DNA of 64,000 nt from Onchidella celtica (GCA_963931925.1 OZ007582.1:28943514-29007513); one strand, 5' to 3'. Shown: positions 41,771 to 54,046, numbered from the stretch's first letter. The notes: a model not told the origin generated them from the sequence alone. Translations and numbers: made by a program.

Positions 41771-43213
41771 TCAGTTTTCGTAGCCCATCTTTGCTTTTTC
41801 CGTTCCTCTAATAATAAAAAAAAAAAGTCTTTATCACAGTCTTACCCATTTCCCCTCTTGCGCTAAAAGTCATAAAGAAAACAAGTACATACAAGTTAAG
41901 AGAAACAAACATACAAGACAAAGATGATCAGGTGGCTGACATGACCTTAATCGTTGACTCCCAAATGTGTAAATTCTAGGAAATGGATCAAGTGATAAAT
42001 GCCACACTTCAAAGGTCTAACTTGTTTAAAATATACCATGGCTGAGGTGATAATCTATCTATTTACAGGCTGAACGATGTTTCTCCAGAATCCGAGTTAA
42101 ATGGACAGAAACATTCGGTAGCGTTAAAAAACTTGCCACCTCTGTTGAATCGGCAAACAGCTGAAAGGTAAATCTGAAATCACATTGCTGAGTCAACAGT
42201 GTCGGTAAATACACCAGGGATTTACACTCAGAAATTAATACACCCCGCTTCCTCCAAGGCAATACGCCCCGATTCCCCAAGCGGCCGATTCTCTCCTATT
42301 TAACAAACAAAACAACAGTAGAAACAAATGAAAGCAGTAGACTGCTATGACGTCAACAAATCACGTCACAATATGTCCGGGGTTCAGACAGTCGGAACGT
42401 TCTTTAATTATTTAGTAAATCAATTTTCTAGGACGTCATGATGGCTGTTTTCAATGGGGCTATTGTTACGTGGACGTATTTATCTCAAGCGTTTTGTGCG
42501 AGGAGCGCATACGTATAATTATGAACCTGTCCCTAACCCCGTCCTTGTCCTCAACCCCAAATTTTATCGAATCCCTAACCCTGGGCCCCTACTCGTTCAA
42601 CCTAAAAACAGGAGGAAAACAAAAAGAAAATCTGAAAGAATAATTAATTAAGGCTGTTGTTAGGAGTATTTCGGGGAGGGGGGGGGGGGGCTCTCTAGCT
42701 CGGGGGCCACAAAAGACTTTAAAATACGTATCCCTAGCGCAAAAAATTCGGGGGACATACGTACTCGTAACAACGTTGTTTCAAAGGTAGACTTCGGTGT
42801 TGGAATTTACGACGGTTTCCTTTTTTTTTTTTTTTTGACAAATTAAAATTAAATGAGTTCATATCATCAATGGACTTCAGGTGACATCTGGCAGTTCTCC
42901 TCTTAATTTTAAGTCTGCATGTTGTCCATAAATAGGTGATAACGTTCAAAATCTCTAGGTTTTTGTTATGCCTTGTTTAGAGGTTGTCACATTTTGAAAC
43001 CAAGTTTCTAAACAGTTGAGTCAAGAGAAATCGAACACTTGCACACAAGGTGACGGAACAGGTAAAAAAAAAATTACTATAATTATTATATTAAGAAGCC
43101 GACTCTGCATTACATTCTGCAAGATCACCTCCCCAAACAGTTTTAATTATTCCTCCAATTTGGATGAAAATAACGAAAAAATCATGAAATAACGCCAAAA
43201 TTTGACAAATCGC
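41771..43213. other. Intergenic
   Basis: G run near 42675-42690, T run near 42821-42836. No gene recognised. Confidence 0.4.
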
Positions 43214-43436
43214 GACCTTAATTCTTTTTTGTTCCCACTCCACTTTTTGCCCAATTGACCAATTCGACGCTAAGCGCTTGTGGCTTATTATGATAAGGAG
43301 TTAGAGTAAATCGCAACTGTGAAACAGCTTGCAAGCAACGCATTTTAAACAAAAGCCATTGTTATACCTCTTTCTACATACTAAAAGATCTCCAGATTTT
43401 CAGAAAATGGAGAAAGAATAAAGAAGAACTAAGGTC
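43214..43436 (+). mobile_element. MITE A, complete copy
   Basis: About 223 bp from GACCTTAATTCTTTTTTGTT to AGAAGAACTAAGGTC, so the ends are inverted repeats. The interior matches the family consensus. It is non-coding. Confidence 0.8.
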
Positions 43437-43854
43437 ACGAAATGTACAGCAAAAGTAGAAGAGGATAAAGTCAGACACTGACTACTGTATCAGCTATACA
43501 TTTCGAGTCTTTTCGTTTGGTTGTGTGAGCATAAAAACGTTTTTTTTTTTTCACTCTGCTCCAGGAGTGATAACCATTTCCTGGTGACACGAATGATTAA
43601 TTGATGAAACTAGATTTGATTGGTGAGCAGAGAATTGTCCTCCTTTGTTGAAATGTCTCTCCGACAGCGTTGATTGTACTGACATTAATCTCGTCTGAAA
43701 ATGGCCAGCAGTTTCATTTAGGCCGAGCCCATTCTGGCCGATTCTCCTTTTGACGAGCTCATTTTGCTGATCATAGTTATTCTACAGTTCTCAAAATGGG
43801 GTTCCGTACGCCCAAAAAACATTTTCAAAGACGTTTATAGGGCGCCTATGGTTT
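43437..43854. other. Intergenic
   Basis: Nothing recognised. Confidence 0.4.
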
Positions 43855-44259
43855 GGTCACAAAAGGTCCTGAAGAGAGATTTTTCAATGAAACAATCGTA
43901 ATGAGTTTATCATGTTGCCACAACAGGTCGTCAAGAACGATATTTCACTGAAACAATCTTCAGTGTTGTGTTCATCAGGTGGACAGGCTTTAAAGAGGAA
44001 TATTTGAATGAAATAATATTATGAGCTTATCATGTGGAGACTACAAGCTTTAAACAGGAATGTTTCATTGAAGCAATAATAATAATGAATTTATCATATG
44101 GCCACAAACAGGCCTTAGAGAGGGACATTTCATTAGAACAATGTTAATATTAATTTTATCATGTGGCCACAACTCGCCATAATGAGGACTATTTCAATGA
44201 AACAAAATTAATACGTTTATCATACTGCAACAACAGGTCCTGAAGAGGAAAATGAAACC
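43855..44259 (+). repeat. Degenerate satellite, about 6.5 units of 55-66 bp
   Basis: The unit pattern is CCACAACAGGTC, TGAAGAGG, ATTTCA, TGAAACAAT, AATGAGTTTATCATGTGG. Units begin near 43855, 43919, 43984, 44039, 44100, 44166 and 44227. Identity between units is only moderate, so the array is old. Confidence 0.85.
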
Positions 44260-44837
44260 ATTTTCTTTACTAAGAAATGGCTAGAATACGGCTTTGCTTT
44301 GAAAAGGCTGTTTGTGGCATTTTCCATATTAATTCAGTATTGTGTGTTTGTGGCTTTATAAATAGTCTACGGTCCCCTAACACCAACTCTTTGGAAATTG
44401 AAAACAAAAATCCTGTTCCAAATGTGTAAATGCGTGAAGTTCTCCGGGTGTTCGATCATTACAAAAACTAAATAAGTGTAGAATACACGGTACGCCGGAG
44501 CGACTCAGCATGCAATCCGATGTAGTAAAGATATGTGCCAGGTTTTCCATCAGATATCCACGGCTGTTTAATCCATCGACAGACACAGCGTTGCATTATT
44601 TAGAGTTCACAGCATTCCCATTTGCAACAGTTAAGTTTTACAGTAAAATCTGCCTTGGTGCAAACATATAAATCAGTAGTTTCGATGGCGGTAAAGGAAT
44701 TACAGAAATAATTATTTTGCCAGTCAGTAGCTTTGAAATTAAATTTGGTCTCACTATGTACTTGGTGGGAGTGTTAATTTCCTTAACCCCATCCCTCCTT
44801 CCAAAAGAAAATTGTATGCCAGACCTTTTCCATTCCC
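44260..44837. other. Intergenic
   Basis: Nothing recognised. Confidence 0.4.
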
Positions 44838-45089
44838 GACCTTAGTTCTTATCTGTTCCAACTCTACGTTTTGCACAACTGAGAAATTTGACGTTAGACG
44901 TTCTGGGCTTTACTTATTATGATAAAGAGTTAGGATATAATGGGAAGGTGATACAGTTTGATAAGTGCCACAACGCAATTTAAAGAAGTGTTAAAGTGTG
45001 CATTGTTATTCTCTTCCATGTACTGAAAGATCTCCAGTTGTTGTTTTTTTTCCGTTTTTTTTTTCTTTCTGAAAACAAGGACTAAGGTC
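44838..45089 (+). mobile_element. MITE A, complete copy
   Basis: Starts GACCTTAGTTCTTATCTGTT and ends AAAACAAGGACTAAGGTC. It has the standard interior with a T-rich expansion near 45039-45070. Confidence 0.8.
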
Positions 45090-45957
45090 ACTACATCTCA
45101 TTCCGCGTGCACTGGGAGAAAAGAATCAGATCTTAATCTCCTAATGCTTGTAAAATCTCCAGCTATTTGTTCGCCTGACACACGTAGAGTTTAAGCCCTA
45201 GCCATATCTTGTTATAGAACCATTAGGCTCTCAGGATCTTGTGCCAAAAATGAAAGCCCTTTCCTTCAACGTCACAAGCTAATTGCAGGAATGCATTAGA
45301 GACTGTCTAAAGACAAGGCACCCCTGATGTAACACTGTCTTGTTGTGGGTACATTATGTCGTTATGTCAATTACAGCCTGACCTTTCCGACAAGCACAGT
45401 GCCACCAGAAACATTACCCCATTTTTCCTCTCGACTGGTCCTCGGCATTGCCGGGGAGGAAATGCCTACTGTCTTCTTCAAAATGTCTCCCTCCATTAGC
45501 GATATCATGTGGATCTTCGCCCTGTCCTCAGTAAACCCACATTCTCTTGTTCTTTTTCATGTATTTTTTTGTTGGTTGCCTTGCATTCTTTACATTTTGT
45601 ATTGGCATTTTCTTTTTCATCTCTAATCTCCTGTCACGCCATATTGTGTCACGCTGTGACGTAATGCATGACAAGTCTGTGGCAGCCACGAGGCGCACAA
45701 ATTATTCCACGCGCTGGCAGGCTTGCCCCAATCATGTCGCCTACTTTATCAAGAAAAGGTCAGACGTCATAAACGCATAATTACCATTCATAATGAACAT
45801 GTGTAGCTCTCATTCAGCCAAGCGAGGTGTCTTAGGAATTTTGGATTACATCTATATTTATTCTGACATCTGGCAAGAAGGGGTCAGGGTAGATTCTACT
45901 GGCACTACCTGCCCTTTCTTCTACTGCTATTTTGAAAAATGCCCTGGTCGTCACCAT
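45090..45957. other. Intergenic
   Basis: No gene recognised. The ORF at 45345 starts at TTG and has no domain. Confidence 0.4.
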
Positions 45958-46058
45958 GACGTCAGTTCTTGTTTGTTCCAAGTCCACTTCTTGCACAACT
46001 AAGAAATTCGAAATTAAACGTTTCCAGCTTTAGTGTTTCGCTATAATTAGTTGTCAGT

Positions 46059-46557
46059 AGTATTTTACATTTCCGTTGCCTCTAGCTTGATTTCCATGTC
46101 CTTGGTTAATGTCCAGCATTCACATCCGTACAGGAGGTTTGACCACACACAGCTTTTCAAAACCCTCGTTTTTGTTGACATTGAGATGTTTCTGTGTGGT
46201 TTTTAAGGAGACTCCTAAACATTTCATGGAAGGAAAGGAAATCGAATGAAATGGTGATGAAAGACGCCAACACGGAACGAATGCTAAAAAAAAAAAACAG
46301 TTAGGAGAAGACACTTGCAGTTCATGGGACATCTGAATCGACACAAATGTCTTGCTCTAACTGGAAAAATAGAGAGCAAGAAAAGCAGAGGTAGACAAAG
46401 AACAACATATCTAGAGAGTTTGAACAGATGGGCGACGGGGAAAAACCAGGACAATATGGACTTTTTGAGAGCATCCGAGCGGAGGAATGAGTGGCGAACC
46501 ATGATCGTCGATATCTGTTCCAGATCGGGCACTAGAAGAAGAAGAAGAAGTATTTTA
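46059..46557. repeat. Target duplication of the twin-primed LINE
   Basis: AGTATTTTA occurs at 46059-46067 and 46549-46557, directly flanking the LINE sequence on both sides. Confidence 0.7.
46068..46548 (+). pseudogene. 5'-inverted LINE fragment C
   Basis: 46068 to about 46200 is antisense and encodes a reverse transcriptase segment with LLYGCECWTL and KLEATEM. From about 46225 the sense strand encodes the following part of the same protein: ERMLKK, then GHLNRH, GKIESKKSRGRQR, NEWRTMIVD and a stop, ending in an (AGA)n tail. An inverted 5' part joined to a sense 3' part, with a target duplication and a tail, is the product expected from twin priming. It is not functional. Confidence 0.8.
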
Positions 46558-46795
46558 TCCATTAAACTATAGATGAGCGGTGAATACAACTTGACATAAT
46601 CAGACTACGTTCACCCAACAAAAGCCATTACATTGAGGAGTTAGAACAAATCGGGACTGTGAAAGAGCTTAATAAGTGCCACAACAAGTGTCAAGTCTGC
46701 ATTTGTTTTATCTCTTTCGGTGCTTTCTACATGCAAAAAGCTCTCCAGTTTTTCAGAAAATGGAGATAGTACAAACAAGCACTAAGGTTGCGAAT

Positions 46796-48227
46796 TGTTC
46801 AAAATGCAAAGAAAATTGGGGTGTTAATCACTTTCTGAAATGGCCACACCATGGTAACCTTATAGCATGGTTGTCTTTCATCTTCTCATTTCATTAGTTC
46901 ATGGTCACATTAAGGTTAGACGTGCACTGGCCGGTTTTTTATCGCCCGATCAGTTGGATGATGAGGTCATGACACTGATTGTCTAGCAGTTTCCTCACAT
47001 CCATTCATGACGTCGGCCGAGTTTAGACAGTGGAAAAAGTTCAACCAAAGTGCTCTGTCAATGGTGATAAACATAGAGAAAAATACCCGAGACACGAATG
47101 TCAACACTGGACTGGCAGAACAAAAGCAAACCTTTCAAGCCAGAGTCAAAGAGGACAGACCCGGCTAAACAGACATTTTCATTAAAACGAGATGAACCGT
47201 AAACTAACGGATGTTTTCTTCCTTTTCTCAACGTCACAATGCCTGGCGTACTTTGTGCTAGAAGTAAGAGGACTTTTTGTTGAATTATTATTATTTTAAT
47301 TACTTTTTAAAGTATTTTTTCAATGAATTTTTGTTTAAGGTTGTTTTGCCAGCGGGAGATCTTTTGTGATTGACATCTTGCGCTTATCTTCCGTTGCATT
47401 TCTAGTTCTTTTGCAAAGTATTGTAATGTTTCTTTTAAAAGTTTTGTTTCCAATTCGGGTTCTTGCGACATACAACCCCCCCCCCCCTTTTCCCCCCACA
47501 TTTCAGGTAGCAGTCAAAAAGCACCAGTAGAGAAAAATTCAGAAAGCACCAGCATGCAAAAAGCACCTTGAAACATGCTAATACTTCTTATTAGCATGTA
47601 ATCAAACTTGATATATATGACAAATTTGTTGAGGTTTTTGTAGATACTTTGCAAGTTAAAAAAAAATCTGGAAAAATTATTGACAAGATGGCAGACTGGT
47701 TCCTCTTCGACACTAGTTGCACGGAGAGATCCCAGCTAATTTCTAATGTAACGTATTTAGCTCTGATATTTGTCATGATGTCTTGTCATTTTCTTTCTCT
47801 GAGCGAAGTTATGGTACTGGTTTTGATTTCATCTTCAGACTTGCCTGCTTAATAAATATTTGAGGTGTTTCAAGAAACTTGAAGATGTTTTTTGGGTGAA
47901 CGGAGCAGAATAAGGAATTGAGTTGTCTATGGTGGCTCTCCCACCCTTTTGTGGTTCTCTTGTGCGCAATAAAGAAAATGATTGTGTTTTATAGGCAACA
48001 CCATTTGTGCTACTGTTATCCACTAATAGATCAGAATGATGCGAATTTTTTCCAGTCGGCTTCGAGAATACCGTACCTGTACCAGCTTATAATCCGCATC
48101 GCCGCCCCCCCCCCCCCCCTTGAGACATATTTTTGGAGTGTGAATTTCGATAAAACAGGGTAGATAAGATTTATACTAACCTAGGCTAACTCAATGGTTG
48201 GGTTATTACCTGAGTCTTGTGTCAATA
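46796..48227. other. Intergenic
   Basis: C runs near 47476 and 48104; GCACCAG repeats near 47520-47560. No gene recognised. Confidence 0.4.
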
Positions 48228-48415
48228 ACTATAATAATAATAATAATAATGGAGATCATTTATATAGCGCCTAAGCCAAACAAGTTCCCTCCAGGCGCTT
48301 TACAAAAAGTCTTGTTCTCTCGATTTGCATCTCTCTCTCTCTCTCTCTCTCTTTCGTTCTCTCTCCCTCTCTCTCTCTCTCTCTCACCCCCTTTCTCTCC
48401 CTCTATCTCAGAGCA
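48228..48415 (-). mobile_element. Repeat E, copy 3, with (CT)n
   Basis: (AAT)n, then GGAGATCATTTATATAGCGC, AGGCGCTTTACAAAAAGTCT, TTCTCTCGATTTGCATC, a CT tract (48331-48400) and CTCAGAGCAAA. Confidence 0.75.
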
Positions 48416-49164
48416 AACTATGCATAAGAGTGTATTCGAGACTGTATTCGACTACTGCTAGTGCTTTTTATATGTCCCCACATTTTAACTCTGTATTTTT
48501 GTCTTATCCTCGACTGGTTCTGAACCGTGGGAAAATTTCGACATTTGAGTGTAAGATCTTTGTTTCCCGACGGCCTCGGCATTTTGCTGTTTGTCCTACG
48601 AGATTTCAGGAAGGGAAAATACCCAAGTCGTTAATTTATGCGCACTAGATGTATTGTGAAAGGCACAGAATCATTTTCGTTGTTTTCTTTGCCCAGGTTG
48701 TGCATATAATTTCCCCTCATCTTCAGCTCATTTTCTATTGCTCAACTGCATCGACCCGGGTTTCACGAGCAGTGAATTTAAATGTTAAATCAAACAGAAA
48801 ATGCTCAAATATAGCTTCGATCTTCGAGTCATTTGTGTATACGCAGAAAACGAGACCAAGAATAAAAAGTCTAGTCGAATAGCATTCCAGTCTCCAGACC
48901 TTGCACCGCTCGACGTTTTTCTTTTGAAGTCATCTGAAGTCCTTAGCCTATCGGAATCGGCCCACACCAATCGTTGCACTAAAGGAGAAAAGTGTCTCTG
49001 CATGTAACATCTTCAGTTCCCCTACAGTGACGCTGGGTTTTTCTGAATGCCGAAACTGAAACGGCAGCGGAAACATTTCATGCCGTTTACGAACACATGG
49101 AAACACTCATTCTTTTTACTATTTGGAAATACAGCTTGAGAAATGCTCAACATCCTTGTCGTCA
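48416..49164. other. Intergenic
   Basis: Nothing recognised. Confidence 0.4.
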
Positions 49165-49428
49165 GTGTATAGGGATCGGGATTTAACGATACAGTTACTA
49201 TATTTAAATTTACCGATGACGTCACGGCACATTCGAACTGTTCAGCGCGGTAGTTAAGTACAGTTGTTGTGGACTTTGTAAGGGCGATTCGAGGCACAAA
49301 GATCAACTGCACATGAAGTGTGTACAAAGTCCAGAACTGTGCTTAACCGCAGCGTTGAACAGTCCGAATGTCCCATGACGTAAATCTAAATATAGTAATT
49401 GTGTCATTCAATCCCGTTCCCTATACAC
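49165..49428. mobile_element. 264-bp hairpin MITE with 110-bp arms
   Basis: The left arm (49165-49280) and right arm (49321-49428) are inverted repeats at roughly 80% identity. Both start GTGTATAGGGA when read inward and share ACTATATTTA, CATTCG, CTGTTCA and GGACTTTGTA. The loop is about 40 bp. No clear target duplication. It is non-coding. Confidence 0.8.
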
Positions 49429-50587
49429 AAGAGTTGCGAAGTCCAAGGACGTAATAAAACTTTGAAAGGCAATTTTTATATGCCCATAGCTCCAGACTCT
49501 CGGGACACACAACAAATTAATGTATGTCCGTCTGTTCAGAATCCAATTTCCCATACATCAAACAATCTGCCTGCTCCTCGCACAGCCCCTTTTGCCTTCT
49601 TTAATTCTCCGCTCTGTACTTGCCAACATTTTTTTTGTTTTGTTGCTATAACCATCATTCTTTCTGTATCTAACATCTCTGGTAAAGAAATGCGTGTAAA
49701 TGGCCGCGCTCACTCGGCCCTTCTGACTTCCGCATCTGAATATCAATTGCTTCTTGCGCATTTCACAGATGTACCATTAACTCATGAGGGTTTCCTCCCC
49801 TCAAGCACACTTCTTCCTCCCCTGCTGGTCAATCATCTACCATTCTTCACTGCAAGAGGCGCTGAAGTTGGAGGAATATCATTATTTCCATAAGGCTGGT
49901 GGACCACCCAGTCGAGCCCGTTCTGTCTCAGTGTGGGTATTATGTATTAAGTCTGAGACGTGAACTATTGAGTTGAATAAGACTTCCCGCACTGTCGAGA
50001 CTGAAATACGTCTAAGAAGAAAAACAAGAACAAGAAAGAAAAAAAAAAGAAAGAAAAGAAGAAGAAGAAGGGAAGACTTGGCAGAAAAAAGGAAAGAGAC
50101 AAAACAAAACAAAAAACAGAAGAAAGACAAGAAAAGACAAACAGCAGCGAGAAAAGCGAAGTAAATGCGAAGAGCAGTGACTCTCCCCTAAAAGAAAGAT
50201 CTGAAACCAAGTCATCTATGCCCCTACCCGGGGAGCGGGGAGGTGGGGGGAGGGGGGAGGAAGAGACAAAATTGTCTTGAGTCAAATGGCACAAGGAGAG
50301 ACTTCGCGCACTGAGTCAAGACATCCACTGAATCGACACAATTTGTTGCGTCACCTGCCTACCTTGGATGTTAACGATAAGTCCTAGCAACCAGCGCAGG
50401 AAATAAGCTACATCATAATATTATCAAATACGTTTGCGTGTCTGTTCGTATCAATAACTAAATGCAAAACAAAATAATGACCCGTGAGTTAAACAAAACT
50501 ATATATTATATTCTGAATATTCCAAACAACAAGATCGTCTCCCCGAATGTACGGCCACGGTAATGAAAATCCTACAATAAAATCTCC
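49429..50587. other. Intergenic with purine-rich stretch
   Basis: A/G-rich sequence at 50015-50165 and G runs near 50225-50262. The 164-residue ORF at 49399 begins at TTG and has no domain. Confidence 0.45.
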
Positions 50588-50809
50588 TTAAAACGTATGG
50601 TGTCTTCTAGACCCCGAGGACGTACGTGTAAGAACAATAAAAAGTGCATGCAGGTTGGTGAGCAACAACTTTAAAACTATGCCTAGATGGGCAGTGACGT
50701 CACTGAGGAATAACAAGAATTCCAAGGAAAAATCCCAGAAATAAGATAATCACAAACGTTTCTAACTGCTTCTGGGTCTATTTGACCAACGACACACGGC
50801 GAGGGCTAA
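50588..50809. mobile_element. TTAA-type MITE, copy 2
   Basis: Related to 774-1128. TTAA at 50588 is followed by GTATGGTGTCTTCTAGACCC. The right end has GGGTCTATTTGACC and GGCGAGGGCTAA, with the terminal TTAA decayed to CTAA. It lacks the internal tandem units of copy 1. Confidence 0.45.
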
Positions 50810-51107
50810 AATAGTCCAATTTGCCTGAAAAATAGTTTTTTTTTTTCAAAATTTTATAGAGTGGTCCAAATACGACATTGGCTATGACAGTTTTCAAATA
50901 CCTCTTTTGTAGATTTATCAGTTAACCCAGAAAAGACCAGAAATAGAAAGGTCTACATTTAGTTATGGATATGCCATAGTTAGCTCTTCTGATCTCACAC
51001 ACATTGAAACATTTTCCAGATACCCCCTGGGATTTCATGTCTCTCCTGACATCTTCTGTAATCTGTGGCTTAGGGGACATTCTTTTCTACCAATCTTCTA
51101 TTTCTTC
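50810..51107. other. Intergenic
   Basis: Nothing recognised. Confidence 0.4.
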
Positions 51108-51379
<272 letters not shown>

Positions 51380-51785
51380 GATACTCACACACTCTCTTCC
51401 CTCCCTTCCCTCTCTTTCTCTCTCTCTCTCGCTCTCTCTCTCGCACACATCTCCATCACCCCTCCACCTTCACCCCCTCCCTTTTACATCTTTACATCTC
51501 ACTGCCGCTATATTCATTAAGGTTTATGGCCATCTCCTGGTCAGGCGAGGTCTCTCCTCTCATTGGTTATATCCTGACCTCTGTCCATTTAGGGGTCACA
51601 GCCTGTCTATTTCACTTGAGCTGTCAAGCCAGAACCCAGCGCCGATCGAACTGCGAATACTTTCGTCAAAATGACGAATATTCATCAATATTCTTATCAA
51701 TTTATTCCTTACGTGCCATTTTTTTTTTGTTAATAATCTTGCAATTCGTGAACCTAATACGGTTTTCTTTAATTATTATTTTCTT
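51380..51785. other. Intergenic
   Basis: CT-rich to 51445. Nothing else recognised. Confidence 0.4.
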
Positions 51786-52045
51786 CATAATTCACATCAA
51801 ACTATGAGTGTATTTCGTAATTCACATCAAACTGTGAGTGTATTTCGTAATTCACATCAAACTGTGAGTGTATTTCGTAATTCACATCAATCTGTGAGTG
51901 TAGTTCGTAATTGACATCAAGCTGTGAGTGTATTTCGTAATTCACAAAAAAAAATTAAAAAAAAATTTGAGTATATTTTGTAATTCACGTTAAACTGTGA
52001 GAATATTTCGCACTTCACATTAAACTGTGGATGTATTTCCTATTT
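51786..52045 (+). repeat. Minisatellite, 30-bp unit
   Basis: About eight units of TTCACATCAAACTGTGAGTG plus TATTTCGTAA. The first five are nearly identical. A poly-A-rich block at about 51945-51965 interrupts the array, and the units after it are diverged. Confidence 0.95.
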
Positions 52046-53031
52046 TATTAATCCTTATACAATCATTTATTGAATTATTTATTTATTTTCGGTATACATT
52101 ACCTGCTCTGAGCGTAACTAGTAATTCGCTGATATTTTGCAATTTCCCATTTCCTGCTTTGGTCACATGTACTTAAAAAGAAAACAAACAATCGAATGAA
52201 AGGAAAACCCGATTGTCAAACGTAAGAATGAGCATCTTCAGTGTACAGTCGGTCGGAGTTTATGAAGACATTGATTTGTTCACGTTTTCATTCCAATATA
52301 AATACGTTTATTTAGTTACCCTTCTATCTATCCACCCACATAACCATTTAACCATGCACCCCCTCCCCCACCCAATCCACGAAGATCTTTCAGATAGGCA
52401 GTTGGCGGGGGGGGGGGGGGAGGGGGGGTGTCAAAGTGCTGATCATGACAAAACGACGACATGATTTGTCAGAGCCAGGAAAAACAACAACAGCAATATC
52501 AGCAACAACTACAACTGCAACTTCAACCGAATCCCAATAGTAAAGTTATAAATATGACTAATAGATAGAGCAGAAAATCTTGACTGTTACTAACAACTTC
52601 TACCCTGCCTATTTCGATACCCTGTGTACTGCACTGACAACTGAACGCCATGACTCATGACATACCGACTACCAGTTTGCATACCCAGAAGTTCTAAGCT
52701 GAGCCAAATCTTCCACTCACGTCGATCACAGACTGACTACGTTACAGAAGCACTTTAATGGATCGAAACGGCAGTAACAAAAATTACAGTAATGATAATA
52801 ATAATAGTAACAACCATAATAAACTCACATTGTTGTCTATTTCACTGAGACTTCAAATAGACAACGATACTCTCAATGTTACGGTAGTGGATGTGCCTGT
52901 TCAGGTGGCGAATTTCAAGTCTAATTCCGATTACAAAGAAACGAACCCTAGTAGATACGAAAAATACTTATTTATTTTTGCCGGGGTCTAAACAAGAAGC
53001 CCTCTATATTGACAAAATGGTCAATACTTGA
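52046..53031. other. Intergenic
   Basis: G run at 52407-52427; CAACAA- and AATAAT-rich stretches. No gene recognised. Confidence 0.4.
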
Positions 53032-53245
53032 GGAGCGTCTTCAGAAGGCTACAGAGTGTCTTCCGTAGCTTACAGAACGTCTTCAGTAGCTTACAGAGCG
53101 TCTTCAGTAGCTTACAGAACGTCTTCAGTAGCTTACAGAGCGTAAATTGTAGCGTACAGAGCGTCTTCAGTAGCGTACAGAGCGTCTTCAGTAGCTTACA
53201 GAGCGTAACTTGTAGCGTGCAGAGCGTCTTCAGTAGCTTACAGAG
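53032..53245 (+). repeat. Minisatellite, 21-bp unit
   Basis: Ten units of AGAGCGTCTTCAGTAGCTTAC. Units 5 and 8 are a distinct variant (CGTAA, TTGTAGCGT). The unit is seven codons long, so one frame stays open as a repeating SVFSSLQ heptad, but there is no other sign of coding. Confidence 0.95.
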
Positions 53246-54046
53246 GAGAAAGAAGCGCAGAGCAGTAATATTACTGTTTTTTACTATATAACGGGGGTGG
53301 GTGTTCAGACTGCCACTATTTCATGTATGCGTGTTACTCTGTTTATGTAATTATAAATGAGACGTATGTACCACGTATGTGCTCTTAAACGCTCCGTGAG
53401 AGAGAATTTTCCTCATGAAGTAGCAAAGTGATTCTTATCTTATCATACCTTATCTCATGTTGTCTTTTTGCCTGCTCTTTTTTTTTTTTTAGCACAAATT
53501 TAATACTAATACCAAGAAGGAGGAATTATTTTCATTTTCATTATTATTATTATTATCATTATTATTTTCATTAAATTAGGACTGACCAAAAAAAAAACAA
53601 AGTTAGCAAGAAGACAACATTTAATAATAATAATTATAAATTATTTTCTTGTTCAGATAATGTCATTAAGATTAAGAAAAATTTACAAATAGGCAAACAA
53701 TTAAAATGCCTTCAAGGGATTCCTCCAGCAAAAAAAGAAAAAAGAAAATCTTATAAATATTTTAAATCGATGCCACGTGGCATAAAATCGTTAGTCGGTT
53801 GCTTTTCTTTTCAGGATAAACGAAAAAAAAAAAATAGCAAGGGAGAGGTAGGGGAATTAACTTCCTTCATTACACTTAATGGTTATGATATTCAAAAATC
53901 TTTATTTAACCCTTAGTTTCCAGAATTTAAGCCCCATCTTAGAACACAACCTGCCGGCCGTTAAGGACTACAGGTAGGTCAAATATCTCAATTAAAAAAG
54001 AAAAGTCGACTTACGATACTTTACTATGAGCCCCTCGAAATGAACA
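53246..54046. other. Intergenic
   Basis: AT-rich with ATT repeats near 53545. No gene recognised. Confidence 0.4.

Larger units (their letters stand above)
45958..46795 (+). mobile_element. MITE A copy split by later insertions
   Basis: The left half (about 45958-46043) and right half (about 46620-46795, ending ACAAGCACTAAGGTTGC) of one MITE A copy are separated by about 575 bp. Most of this is the LINE fragment at 46068-46548; a further short unassigned stretch lies at 46558-46619. Confidence 0.7.

Noticed and set aside
42525-42600. CCTAACC-like motifs suggesting an interstitial telomere
   Set aside because: Only scattered, irregular matches; not a TTAGGG array.
49399-49893. 164-residue ORF
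   Set aside because: It begins at TTG inside the right arm of a MITE, with no domain or splice signals.
51786-52045. CRISPR-like regular repeats (also 24363-24504)
   Set aside because: Units are directly adjacent with no spacers; these are minisatellites in an animal genome.
53028-53291. 87-residue coiled-coil-like ORF
   Set aside because: Open only because the minisatellite unit is 21 bp.
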